NCBI GenBank assembly: GCA_000727475.1
Contig: KL647297.1
Coordinates: 2,685,577-2,749,576, forward strand
Length of the DNA: 64,000 bases
Reading direction: 5' to 3'
Source of the DNA: Sarcocystis neurona
Taxonomy: Eukaryota; Apicomplexa; Conoidasida; Eucoccidiorida; Sarcocystidae
Below are positions 11,705-21,400 of the stretch, piece after piece. Each line of letters opens with the position of its first letter. The first letter of the stretch is position 1. The notes under the pieces were generated by a model. That model had not been told where the DNA came from and did not search any database. It saw nothing but the letters and a program-made list of their open reading frames with translations. The position numbers and the translations under genes were made by a program.

Positions 11705-14061
11705 AGGTGCTCATCAGCAAGGTGGTATAGAAGATGAGTAGACCTGCAGGTTCGCTTTACATGTTCATTTCTGCTGACTTTGTACGTATACAGGTATATA
11801 TATATATATATTTACATGTATGTATGGAGGTGAAATCGTAACGGTTATACGTATGAAGCGATATATGGGTATACGCGCACGTGTGCGTTATTTACTTAAG
11901 CAGGTCAAGGGAGCACATTATAGTACGGATATAGACGCACCAATAGACGAGAACCAGTAGACCTGCAGGTGTTCGTGGACGGGCTCATTTCTGGCGTCTT
12001 TCTGTGTATACAGGTATATGCACCTGTATGCGTCTGTATAGATGATATCTACACATTCGTTTATACAGACGTATATATCCATATATGTATATATGTACAG
12101 AGAGAGAAAGAGAAAGACAAATGTGTAATCGTAGCCAGGGTTGTCTGGAGTGGGCCACGGCTCGCATTATCCTCTACTGCGCCTAGAAATATATGTTACA
12201 AATACATACACAACATTCTCTAGACACATGTATATATGTATACACATACATGTATGTATACGCTCCTCAAATAGCCTGTACGTATACGTATGCGTAGATT
12301 TACGTATGTGCATATATATATATATATGCTCGTATTGACTGTAGACAGGTGTACGCATATATAGGTGTGCCTACGCTTCGCATTACATGTATCCACACAT
12401 CTACAAATATTTGTTTGTTTGCAGATAAGCACGGCACTACTTGGGTAACGTGTGATTACGTGGTGGTGCTGCTGCTATTGCAGGAGCAGCGGCCTTCCAC
12501 TGGAGGCGGTGCGCGTGCTTCTTTTTGCCCTGGAGGCTTTAACCTGGCTGCTGCAGGAAGCAGCGGCAGTAGAAACAGCTGCTGCTGCCGCGTGTGGTGC
12601 CTCCGGTGCCGCTTTCCCTGCTGCTTCCGCTGCTGCTGATGCTCTGTCTACCGCGGGTGGTGCTTTCGTCCCGCTGCTTCTTATGAAGCAACAGCACTCT
12701 CAACAGGAGAATCTGCTGGCAGAAGTGTTTCTGCAGCAGCAGCGGGAAGCGCAGCAACAACGCTGTGTGCCACTGCTGCAGAAGGGGACCGCCTCTGCCT
12801 ATGTTGGTGTGTGGGATAGCTGCGACACGAACCAGAGCAGCAACCGCAGCAGCAGTGTCCGCGAGGCCTTCGGCAGAACGGCAGCAGCAGTAGCAGTGGC
12901 AGCAGCAAAGAAAAAGGAGGTGGAGGTGGAAGAGGAGGAGGAGCGCCTGTGGACTACAGCGAAGAGGAGAGAAAGAAACAGCTGCTACGGCAGCAGCTAC
13001 GACCCAGAACCTGCGTTGCCATTAGAAAGGGACGGAGTACAAGAAAAAGCGAGCGAAGAAGAAGAACGTGATGAAGGAATGAGCAGTAGCACCGAAAAGA
13101 GCACCAAGCAGCAGCAGGCAATGCTGCTGTTTTTTGGGCTAAACGAGCAGGTGCTCGCAGGCGCCCTCGGTGCTTGTGGCTTGCTGCTGGAAGAGATGGC
13201 TCCGCAAGACCGCTCTAGAGGTAATTGTAGCTGCCTTGCTGCAGTGGCCGCGCAGGCGTAGAAGAGCTGCAGCAGTTCTCTGTTCGCGCGTCTTCGTGCA
13301 TCTGTGCGCGCATAGAGACGTACAGGTTTATCGCCAAGATTACCTGGACACGGAGGTCAGTCTGCTGCACATACATGTCGCATACCGGTGAATGCTTGTG
13401 TATTGCCGGTGCGCCTTTTACGCGTAGGTACCACATATATATATGCCTTCCTTTACCGACTCTCTCTCTCTCTCTATATATATATATATTTTTATGTACT
13501 CAAAGGTTTCCGCGGCAACACATAAATACAAACATCCATGTGGTTCTTGTTAAACGCGTTCCATTGTACATATTTGCAGTCCTGAATTCGCGGAGTCTTC
13601 GTCGGTACAAAAACTTTACACACGTGAGTGTCTGCGTATACGGTTATACGGAGTTCTCTTTCAAAGTCCTTATGCATATAGCAGACCTTTGAGCGTGCAT
13701 AATCGAGGACCTTGACGTATTTGTTTTCCTCCACGTGCGTTCAGCACAAGTTGTCGGACTGACGTCTCGCCTTGCGCGCCTGCTGCCTGCTGGCATTGCT
13801 GCGTCGACGGATAAACTGCTGCTGCAGCAGCAGCTGCTGCACGCGCTGCCTAGCACAGGCGTGGAGGAGCTGCGGCAGCAGTGTGTCGCCGTGTACGACA
13901 AGCGAGTAAAGAAGAAGAAACAGCGGCTGCAGATGTCTGCTCGGAGGCGGCAGCTTCTACGCAATAAGGAGAAGCAACAGTTCAAGAGGAAGGAAAAGGA
14001 GAAGGAGGAGGAAGACGAAGGCAGCGGAGACAATGAAGACGAATCACCACCAGCAGGATGA
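1..14061 (+). CDS. Unrecognised multi-exon gene, 3' part (helical Leu/Ala-rich protein, basic tail)
   Basis: Partial at the window's left edge. Exonic blocks that join in phase are 1-563, about 2224-2409, about 3709 or 3762-4007, 8416-8951, 12484-13220 and 13745-14061; a further block near 10124-10390 is possible. Junction phases agree for 563/2224 (phase 1), 4007/8416 (phase 0), 8951/12484 (phase 2) and 13220/13745 (phase 1). The join between 2409 and the 3.7 kb exon is unsettled. The protein has amphipathic Leu/Ala-rich helices (for example FYLMALYIIEKLPDL, CCQLLLAVLLFRNVF, VRVLLFALEALTWLL) broken by Gln/Ser/Ala tracts. It ends in a Lys/Arg/Glu-rich tail (KRVKKKKQRLQMSARRR) before TGA at 14059. 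This looks like a helical-repeat (HEAT/ARM-like) protein, perhaps nucleolar or nucleic-acid associated because of the tail, but that is inference. It lacks the RAP domain ending of apicomplexan RAP proteins. Function not assigned. Confidence 0.5.
2224..2409 (+). CDS. Exon of the unrecognised gene
   Basis: The acceptor TTTTGCTGCAG ends at 2223 and the exon opens FYLMALYIIEKLPDLSLHQE, clear non-repetitive coding sequence. The 3' end is uncertain: CACAA|GTACGC after 2409 is the best donor (phase 1). The (CTG)n stretch that follows is probably intron. Confidence 0.45.
2430..3760 (+). repeat. CTG-rich tract with a 30-bp direct repeat (3 copies)
   Basis: A near-continuous run of CTG/CTC/TGC triplets. 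From 2491 to 2580 a 30-bp unit (core CTCCTCCTGCTCCTG) is repeated three times with one substitution in the last copy. Frames on both strands stay open through it and give poly-Leu, poly-Cys or poly-Gln products. I treat it as intronic DNA upstream of the acceptor at 3761. Confidence 0.6.
3762..4007 (+). CDS. Exon of the unrecognised gene
   Basis: It begins after TTGCTGCTGCAG with a Gln-rich stretch, then EVRRALLTYCKAAQRVLQVH and a Leu-rich helix up to LLLHLLKE. The donor GAG|GTGGGG follows 4007, phase 0. An alternative acceptor ending at 3708 would add 53 nt and fit the phase-1 donor at 2409. Confidence 0.5.
5190..6500. repeat. Alternating purine-pyrimidine microsatellite filler
   Basis: Intronic stretch of the first gene made of TA, TG, CA and CG steps (TATATATA, GTATGTATGTA, CGTATATATG) plus GATA-like tetranucleotides near 6160-6480. 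No coding signal is visible. Similar blocks lie at 620-2150, 4020-4490, 10400-10700, 36000-37560 and 59000-60200. Confidence 0.7.
6905..8140. repeat. CAG run followed by a CTG run, intron of the first gene
   Basis: On the plus strand 6905-7030 is (CAG/CAA)-rich, and 7265-8140 is CTG-rich. Both fall inside the interval between the exons ending at 4007 and starting at 8416. The two could base-pair in the transcript. Open frames through them are poly-Gln, poly-Leu or poly-Ala. Confidence 0.55.
8416..8951 (+). CDS. Exon of the unrecognised gene
   Basis: The acceptor GCTACTGCAG ends at 8415 (phase 0, matching the exon ending at 4007). The exon encodes SLEALANDRR, then long Ser/Asn/Arg tracts from CAG/AGC runs, and finishes with ARQLRVLLRLFLPRPLEAL. 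The donor CTGCG|GTAAGG follows 8951, phase 2. Confidence 0.5.
10124..10390 (+). CDS. Possible exon of the unrecognised gene
   Basis: An acceptor-like CTGCTGCCCTCAG ends at 10123. The frame then reads NLLLLSLAVSELPVRCVRMA and, after an Ala run, GLRLFWRLLSILPQA. These are Leu-rich helices like the other exons of this gene. Its phases do not fit cleanly between the exons ending at 8951 and starting at 12484, which already join to each other, so it may be alternative or intronic. Edges are approximate. Confidence 0.25.
11197..11703. repeat. (GT)n microsatellite around an assembly gap
   Basis: A GT run of about 40 bases ends at 11240, N fills 11245-11653, and another GT run follows to 11703. The gap is likely to be more (GT)n that could not be assembled, so its true length is unknown. 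It lies in an intron of the first gene. Confidence 0.9.
11245..11653. other. Assembly gap (N)
   Basis: 409 N between GT microsatellites. Open frames drawn across it are artefacts. Confidence 0.99.
12484..13220 (+). CDS. Exon of the unrecognised gene
   Basis: It is preceded by GCTGCTGCTATTGCAG. It encodes GLPLEAVRVLLFALEALTWL, an Ala-rich spacer, a Lys/Glu-rich stretch and then LLFFGLNEQVLAGALGACGL. The donor CTAGAG|GTAATT follows 13220, phase 1. A 30-nt block at 13325-13354, bounded by TACAG and GTCAGT, could be an optional microexon in the following intron. Confidence 0.55.
13745..14061 (+). CDS. Last exon of the unrecognised gene
   Basis: The acceptor GTGCGTTCAG ends at 13744. With the preceding exon it reads AQVVGLTSRLARLLPAGIAA, then KLLLQQQLLHALP, and then the basic/acidic tail rich in Lys, Arg, Gln and Glu, ending SPPAG and TGA. 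The Lys/Arg tail resembles nuclear or nucleolar targeting tails; this is inference. Confidence 0.6.
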
Positions 14062-17000
14062 GGAAGAAAACACTGGGGCCACATTGTGAGAGAAGAAGAC
14101 GAAGCGAAAGGAATAAGAGGAGAAGAACGGGCGAAGGAGGAGCAACGATTCAACGCTGAAGGAAAAGGAAAACAGCGGCAGCAGGAACGAGAAACTACTG
14201 GCGCTCTTGTTAGTGTTTTTTGGCTTAGAATAGCATGGAAAACGGAACACGCTGCACGCCCCGGGAGCAAAGGTTGCAGCAACAGCGCGTGCAGAGGAAG
14301 ACACGGAAGGAGAATATAATAACACGACGGAGAGGAAGAAGCAACAAATGAACGGCAGAAGAGAAGGACACTGAAAGGAAGGAAGCCACGAGGAGCACCA
14401 CGGGAGGAAAGCAAAAGAAGTAGAAGAAGAGGCGTAAATACCTCTCAGATGATTGTGCAGCGGTCGTGACATGACCAGGAGTACAAGCTACACGATGATT
14501 GAATCCAACCATTTGAATTTGGGTCACCAGCACAGTGCTGTCCATACATTGTGATGTCACGAGGCAAAAATATGACTCGGACGCATATGTCTGCGGCTCA
14601 GCGTCGACAAGGTCAAACAACACCGATGCGGTTGACAGCGTCTAAGTGTGGTTGAGACATATGAATGTCGATTTACAATGAATTGCACGTGGCAGAAGAG
14701 TTTGACAACAGTATTGAGATGTACGCGGGGGTTTGCGGTCGCCGTAGTTGCGGCCTTGCAAGAGTAATTATCTGAGCTGCGGAGCGAAGGCACTTCTGTT
14801 CCGTGTGTTTGTTTCCTGCTCATTTGACCGCAGGGGACGTGCGAAGCAGAGCAACGCTCTTTGCTATTGCGTCCTCTCCCTGCTGTCACTGTCCTGTCCA
14901 AAAGACGCCTAAGTATATGAATATGTATACATAAATTGTTTGAGACTAACGAATCCAGGGCTGGACGGCGCACTCACGAGAAACTGCTACCTAAAGTGCA
15001 CATCACATTAGTGACTCCGGCGAGTCTTATCCAAGGTGGCAAAAACAGTCCATTTATTGACCGCGCTTACTCAGTTACTTTGACCAAATACGACATCTGA
15101 TATGGACTTCTTATCCATCCACTATGGATGAGATACAGAAAACCCACTATCAGGGAAATATCTTGTGTGAGCCGTCTGTTCATTCATGTGTCTGCTGCTA
15201 CTTAACAGCCATTGCAAAAATTGCCAATATTGCTATCGAAGCTACCCGCAGGACCCGACCGCAGTGGAACACAGGAACAGTTTGCAACAGCGTTGTACTG
15301 CTCACTCCTGTGACGCTCTGCACGGCACCGAGCGTAGCATAATACAGATTCCTCTGCCCCTAGAGTGGGCACTCCTATTTTATCACTTCTGCGAATGTGT
15401 AGTCAGTCCCACCCTGTCTTCCTATGAACGGCAGTATCTCTGCTGTGCTTTGCATTTGTGATTAAAGGTGTCCATCCCCGATGTATTTTATACTGAGAAA
15501 ATGATTTTTCTTCCCTGCTATGCTCAAAACTACAACCAATAGTGAAGCAGTGAAAATACCTCCCTATTTTGTTCCAGCTTCCGGATTCGGTGCTGTCCAC
15601 AACCGGAATCACTGCAGCAGAAAACGTTAAGAGCTGACCAAAACAAGAAAGTCATCTCCCCGTGCTCCCCCTACCTATTAGTGTTGACTCAGCTACTACT
15701 GTTTTGTCCCTTGCTATTTGGTCCAATAGCACTGCAGCATACGCACTTCGCTGTTGGTGTTGTTCTTGTGAGGGTCCGTTGTGCTGGTGACTTCGTGGTA
15801 TTTCTGTGCGAAAAACGACTCACACCCACAGATAAGTATATTACGGACTCCAGTGTTCTCAAACACTTTTACAAGGTGGTATTCCCTAAAGTGCTGGCCT
15901 TACCGTCTATGAAGTTTTCTTGATAGTACTGGTGACTGCCTTCATTTGGCTACGCCGTCTAGTTTCTTTTACGCCTGACACAACCGCACAGGTCGCTTTG
16001 CACCTGTGTAGCACACTGCGCGTCTAGAAGTACGTGGTCCACTTACAGTGAGTCCAACGTGTGTGCACGTCTTTATGGACTACTTGCACCAGCGCCTGTT
16101 GCTGCGGCCAAATGCAGCTCATAGCCCCGGCGAGTATTCGTAGACATTCTTGTGGAGTTGCGTAGGACACTTGTTCGCTTAAAGGTGAGCTGCTGAATAG
16201 CTCTTGTGTTAGAATCCTTGCTTCAGGGTCTGTTGTGCGCTGAGCGTAACGCAGGTAGTGTTTCTTGCATAGTACCGCAGAGACGTTCCTTTCAGCTGCT
16301 GAGTCTACCTCTTTCCTTGCCGCACTACCTATCACATACAGTCCGCAACTGACTACTTTCAGTGTGATCCGTTATACATCCTACATTCAACGTGTAGAAG
16401 AATGCAGTCAAACTGCTCTACGCCGTCCATTAAGGCGTCCGGGCATGCTCTATGCCAGTGGCGAAGTTGGGGTGAAGCTGCACGCATCGGCTCTCTCTTC
16501 ACTTTCCACAGCGTTCTACAGTCTTTAACTACCAGTTGAGTACAGTGATTTTGTGAAGGCGTCCATCCATCTGTTCCATGCTACACATGTCGGTGTGAAT
16601 CGTTGATCGATTCACATATATCAGGATGACAAAGTTACGACGCGTATTATACGACCGTTCCGAAATCTGTGCCTCCGCTTTCGTCGAGACCCGCTGAACC
16701 GTGTGCAGCCCTTGAATACAGTCCTACTGTTATCCGTTGCAAATGAATGGACGTGAGTTTCGTTTACGAGCTGGTGGGAGGGCAGCGCCACACGTGTACA
16801 TGTTCCATCGGTGTAATGTCACACGCGGAAGGAAACATCCCATAAATCGGAAAATATGTTGGTACTCGCAGCGTGGAGCAGATTGCTGGTGATGGGCTGT
16901 TTCCCTGCACCCTAGGCGGTGACACATTCGCATATTGTCCGCATCGTTGTTTCATCCTGGTCTCGGGTATTTTTTCTCCTTCGCAGACGATTGCCCGCTC

Positions 17001-18490
17001 TGCAGGGTAGAGTTGCAATGGTTTGTGCCTCAAACTCGTTGCATTTTTGGTAGCTTTTTTGCAGGCCATTGCCCGCTCAACAGCGCAGTGTCGCAGTGGA
17101 TTGTGCCTCAAGCTTGTTGGTTTTTTGCCAGTTGACCATCGTTTTCATATGTTCCGTATCCACCGCTTACTTAGATCCGCGCATCAACGCCGGCCACCAA
17201 AGAATTACTCAAACCAGTCTCCCCTGTCCGCTCCCCATTTCGGTTCCCACCTGATATTAGTAAAGCCATCCCTGTTTCTGCGTGTCCTCAGTACAACCTT
17301 TTCTTGCGGCATATTGTCCCGTCTTGATGGCTACTGTGAATTATCAGCAATGTGCGGCTCCAGTCGCGCCGTTGGTGGACAACAAGCTCACCTGAGCTCA
17401 GTTGCGCGGCGTCGAGACATGGATTTCGCTGTATGTGTAACGGACGACGTCTCAAAAGACTGGGGTTACCATCTTGATTCTCCGTCTCTCAAGGAGGAAC
17501 TCAGCACTTTTATATGCTCTCGGTTGTCTTCCGTCCATCGACGCTCGGGGGGTGTGGCGATACACCTGACGGGAGGTACTCGGCGACGCACACTCCCGTG
17601 ACGCGTGCCGGCTTACCTGGTGAGAGTCTCCCATTTTGGGATTCACTGTGGTCTACTTACTCCCGTAGAGACGGTGCTTTGGCGCTCCGTTGATCTACGT
17701 GCGGCTTTGCAATGCCGGAAGGATGAATTTTACCTTTTTTTTTCTTGTTTTCCCGCCCTCTTGGCAGTTCAACATTCTGCGGCTCTCCTGTCTCTGGAAA
17801 AGGGAGTTTCGCTCGCCGCCCTCGTTACATTTACCTCTCCGTTTAAGCAGGTTCCGTCTCGAGGCGGCTTTCGTTATGGCGAATTGCCAAACCTTTAGCG
17901 TTTGCCCGCCTCTGAGGGTGTAAGTGATGCACAGTTGTTTCTAGAACATGCTTTTGCAACGCCAGTGGCGTGAGAGATGGTAGCTCACGGCGGAAGCGCT
18001 GACCTTCCGCGTACAGGCTCTTCTGTGTCCGAGTTTCTAGTTGAACACGACCTCAGCGGCCACTGATGCAGACGTGGTATGTCGTTGGATTCTCTTTAAA
18101 CCGCGTAGCGGTCGTTGTTAGATTTTTCCTTGGCTATCCTTGGTGACCAGTCTCGACTGTTGCTTCTCCAGGGGATTGTGGTGCCTTTCGCCGCTCTACC
18201 CTACTTCTTCATGGATTATTCGCGATCTTCTCCGTCTCCCCCCCTCCAACAATTCATAACCTGATTCGCGTCCAAGGAGCCAATTCCCCTACCGTGTGTC
18301 CCTCCACCCCATCCCGTGCCACGTGCAATCATTCGACCAATGTTTACCACGTCGCCCTCTCGTTTTTTCTCTCCTTTCTTTCTCTTTTCTTGTCCCCCTC
18401 TGTTGGCAGTCCCTGCGGTGCAACGGGAGTAGTGGGTGTGAGAGGCGGACGCTGCTGTTCTCTTTCCTCTGCTGCTCCTGCGTGACCAAA
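14062..18490. other. Spacer of non-repetitive texture; no gene recognised
   Basis: Unlike its surroundings, 14.4-18.2 kb has almost no TA or CAG microsatellite. Open frames of 60-190 codons occur on both strands but none is recognised. Examples are 16024-16335 minus and 17023-17601 plus. The stretch 18340-18480 is pyrimidine-rich (TTTTTTCTCTCC) and lies directly upstream of the next gene's start, where a promoter or 5' leader would be expected. Decayed mobile-element sequence is possible but I cannot show it. Confidence 0.5.
16989..17144. repeat. Imperfect 78-bp tandem duplication
   Basis: The unit starting ATTGCCCGCTC at about 16990 recurs at about 17068, each followed by TTGTGCCTCAA at the same offset and a T-rich end (TTTTTTGC). 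The 78-bp period equals 26 codons, and a minus-strand frame (16764-17111) stays open through both, reading RHKPLQLYPAERA and RHNPLRHCAVERA. Whether it is coding is unknown. Confidence 0.6.
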
Positions 18491-21400
18491 ATGTCCGCAG
18501 GTGCAAGGAGCTCAAGGGCGCCGCTGCAGTTTCCGTTGAGTTCTGCCACAACTTGCCCTCCTTACGAAGAAGCAGCATCCTCATCTTGCGCTGAGTCTTC
18601 CGCTGGTTTTAGGACTCGATGCCGTTGTGGAGAAGCGGTAACGAAGGATAGGACCGGACCGCAGCTTTTAGGGTTGTCACACAAATCAGGTCGCAGCGAT
18701 GATTCTTCGGCTGCGGAAAATGACAGCCAGCAGAATGCGTGCTCTTCATTGAACGCACACGAACCACACCAATTTCAAAAGAAAGTCCAGAGACACCAAC
18801 AGCAGGGAAGACAACAGAAAGAGGGAGAGCGTGAGTACCAGCATCCGCAACAACAGAGAAAAGCGTGTAACAGTCTGTGTCTGGAGGCCATCCGGAGGAG
18901 TTCTTTTTTTCCTTCTCGTCGCCGTTGGTGTGCATGTGTTTTCGCCTCACTTGCTTTTTTCGTGGTTGCAATCCAGCATTTCATTCACGACGACTCCACT
19001 CGTGCGGGCATTACTTTTTCTCTCATCTCTTCTCACTTCTTCTCCTCCCCCTACGCTTTCACCGTGCTGCATCCGATTTTCTCACTCCTTCCAGCACCCC
19101 CTTCTTCTTTTCCGCTGTCTCAGACATCTTCACTCTCGGGTGGCGTCACGAATTCGTCAACTCCTCGCTCCGCCGTTTCTCCAGTAGATGCTGCAGATGC
19201 AGGTATCCCCTCCACTGCTGCTGCGGACGGCTTTTTGTCTGACGCTGCGCCGAGTGGTGAACCAGCTGCAGCAGTAGCAGTCGACTCAGACGGACGCACC
19301 ACCGCAGGCAGATCTGCGTCAAAGGAGAAGGAGGCAATAACAGCGACAGCAAGGGAGGGACGGCCAGAAAGACCAGCAACAGGAGAACGGGTTGGTGGCG
19401 CAGCAGCGAGAAAAGAAGCGGTTGCTGTAGAAGAATTCGTGCATTTATCGTCGAACGTGGATGCCAGTGGGATCGAGTTGTATTCCTACCGACGTGCCGG
19501 TGGGGGTCTGACTCTCGTCCATGACGCGGCTGCAGAGGGGCCTGCTGCCGCACCAGCAGGTCACCGAGTTGCTGCGCGCCTTCCTCCCTTCACGCAGGGG
19601 TTGATTGCATCTCCCTTCCAGCCTCCGGTGCCGCTTCGCTCTGCAGGAGCAACAGCGTTTACAGCAAGTGCTGGCGAAGGAGAAGCAGCGCTGCCACAGG
19701 GCAGAGGTAGTCAGCGGGGGAGTGGATTCCTGACGCCTGCCGAGGACTGTTTGTCGCGTTTCGGTGGGTCGTCGGTGCTGTTGGAGACTTCAGGCTTGTA
19801 CGGGCAGTCTTACATACGGGAGTTCGATTTCTGCACGGGAGAAACGGTGCGTCAGCTGTATCTACACCCCGCTTTATTTGCAGAAGGTGCCGCGTTTCTC
19901 TGGGAGCCGCAGCACCAGCAGCTGCTGCTGCTGGTGCTCACGTGGAGAGAGCGGCTGCTGTTGGTGCTGCACGCAGAAACGTGGAAATTCATAGGGGCTC
20001 TAACTGTTGATTTTGAAGGCTGGGGCCTGGCTTCGAATCTCGCGACCGCAGACGCCGTTGCTGCAGTTGCTCTGGTGAAGGAGCGCCGCGCTGCTGCAGC
20101 TAGCAGTGACGCAGCAGCAGCAGTCGCTTTTACTGCAGATGGAGAAGACGGGCACGCAGGGGAGGAAACAGCAGCAGCGGAAGGAGCAGGGGAAGCTGCA
20201 GCAGCAGGAGCAGCACGTGCTGCGGCGGCAACGTCTTTAGCAGAAGCAAGAGCAGCAGCACTCGGAGGACCGACTGTAGGCGAAGCAGCAGCTGTAGTAG
20301 AGGAGCTAGGTGGTCTGTTGGAGCCACCGAGGAAGAGGAACAAAGTTGAAGCCGCGGTGCTGCCGATACCTTTGCAGCAGCGATTAAAGCAGCAACGCCT
20401 GTGGGCGACAACAGGTTCAGACGTGCTACTTGAGTTGGATGTTCCACGTCTGCTGGAAAGCGTGAGGCAGCTGCCGCGATTTGCTGCTGTTGCTGCTGCT
20501 GCAGCAGAGGGTCCTACGACAAAGCTGCGCAACAGCACCAAGGATGCTTCAGCCGCTGTGTCGGGGGTCGTTAACGAAGAAGGCAGCAGCAAAGAAGCTG
20601 CAGCGCATGCAGCAGTCGGAGCTGCAGCCAGACGACGGGGAGCACCACGGGAGACCAGGACGGGCCACGAAGATGCTCGAGCTGTGGCAGAGCAAGCAGG
20701 CAGCGTATCAGAGCAAACAGCAGCAGCAGGAGCAGCTGTAGCAGGGGAGGGCAGCCGTGCGAGAGAGAGTGGGGAGGGGTGGGTGTCTGCAGCACCGTTC
20801 GCCGTTCAGGCTGCCGGAGGAGGAGCAGCAGCAGGAGAAGTGGAAGAAGTTCTTGCTGCTGCCGCAGGGTCACGAGGCGTTGCTGCTGTGGGTGTAGTTA
20901 GAAAAGTAGCTTTGCGATGTCTGGGGTCCCCCTTGCCGATGCTGAACGAACTAGAATACGTGCCAGGGCGAAAGTCACTTCTTGCAAATATTTACGGCGC
21001 CTTCTTTTTAGCCGAAGTTGACGTTGACTCGGGCGCCTGCAAATCCCTGGGCTCCTTCGGCGGCCTCGAGGGAGCGCTACGCGTACGTCGGACGTGTCAT
21101 CGGCCTGCGAGTCTTCGCGGCAGCTTCAAAGAAGAGAGAATGTCTGCTGCTTCCCTGCGTCTTTTGTACACACACATATATGGATATACGTATGTATGTA
21201 TATATATATATATATCCTTATAGACACGCATCCATACGTGTATATAACTATGTGCGGACGCTCAGAAAAGGATAGATGGGTGATTTGAAAGCAGGTGCAT
21301 ATGGGGGCGGGTGCCTCTACGCGGAGATATACATGTGTGAGACAAGACAGAGATGCGCACATTTCTTGAGGCGTCAGAAGAGTATGCGTATCTCTCCATC

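Noticed and set aside
13325..13354. 30-nt microexon between TACAG and GTCAGT
   Set aside because: The exons on either side (ending 13220, starting 13745) already join in phase and the inserted residues look arbitrary; mentioned only as optional.
17401..17601. RNase H-like VTDDVSKDWGYHL in the plus-strand frame 17023-17601
   Set aside because: Only one short resemblance to the retroelement TDAS..GWG pattern, without the flanking motifs expected, so not called.
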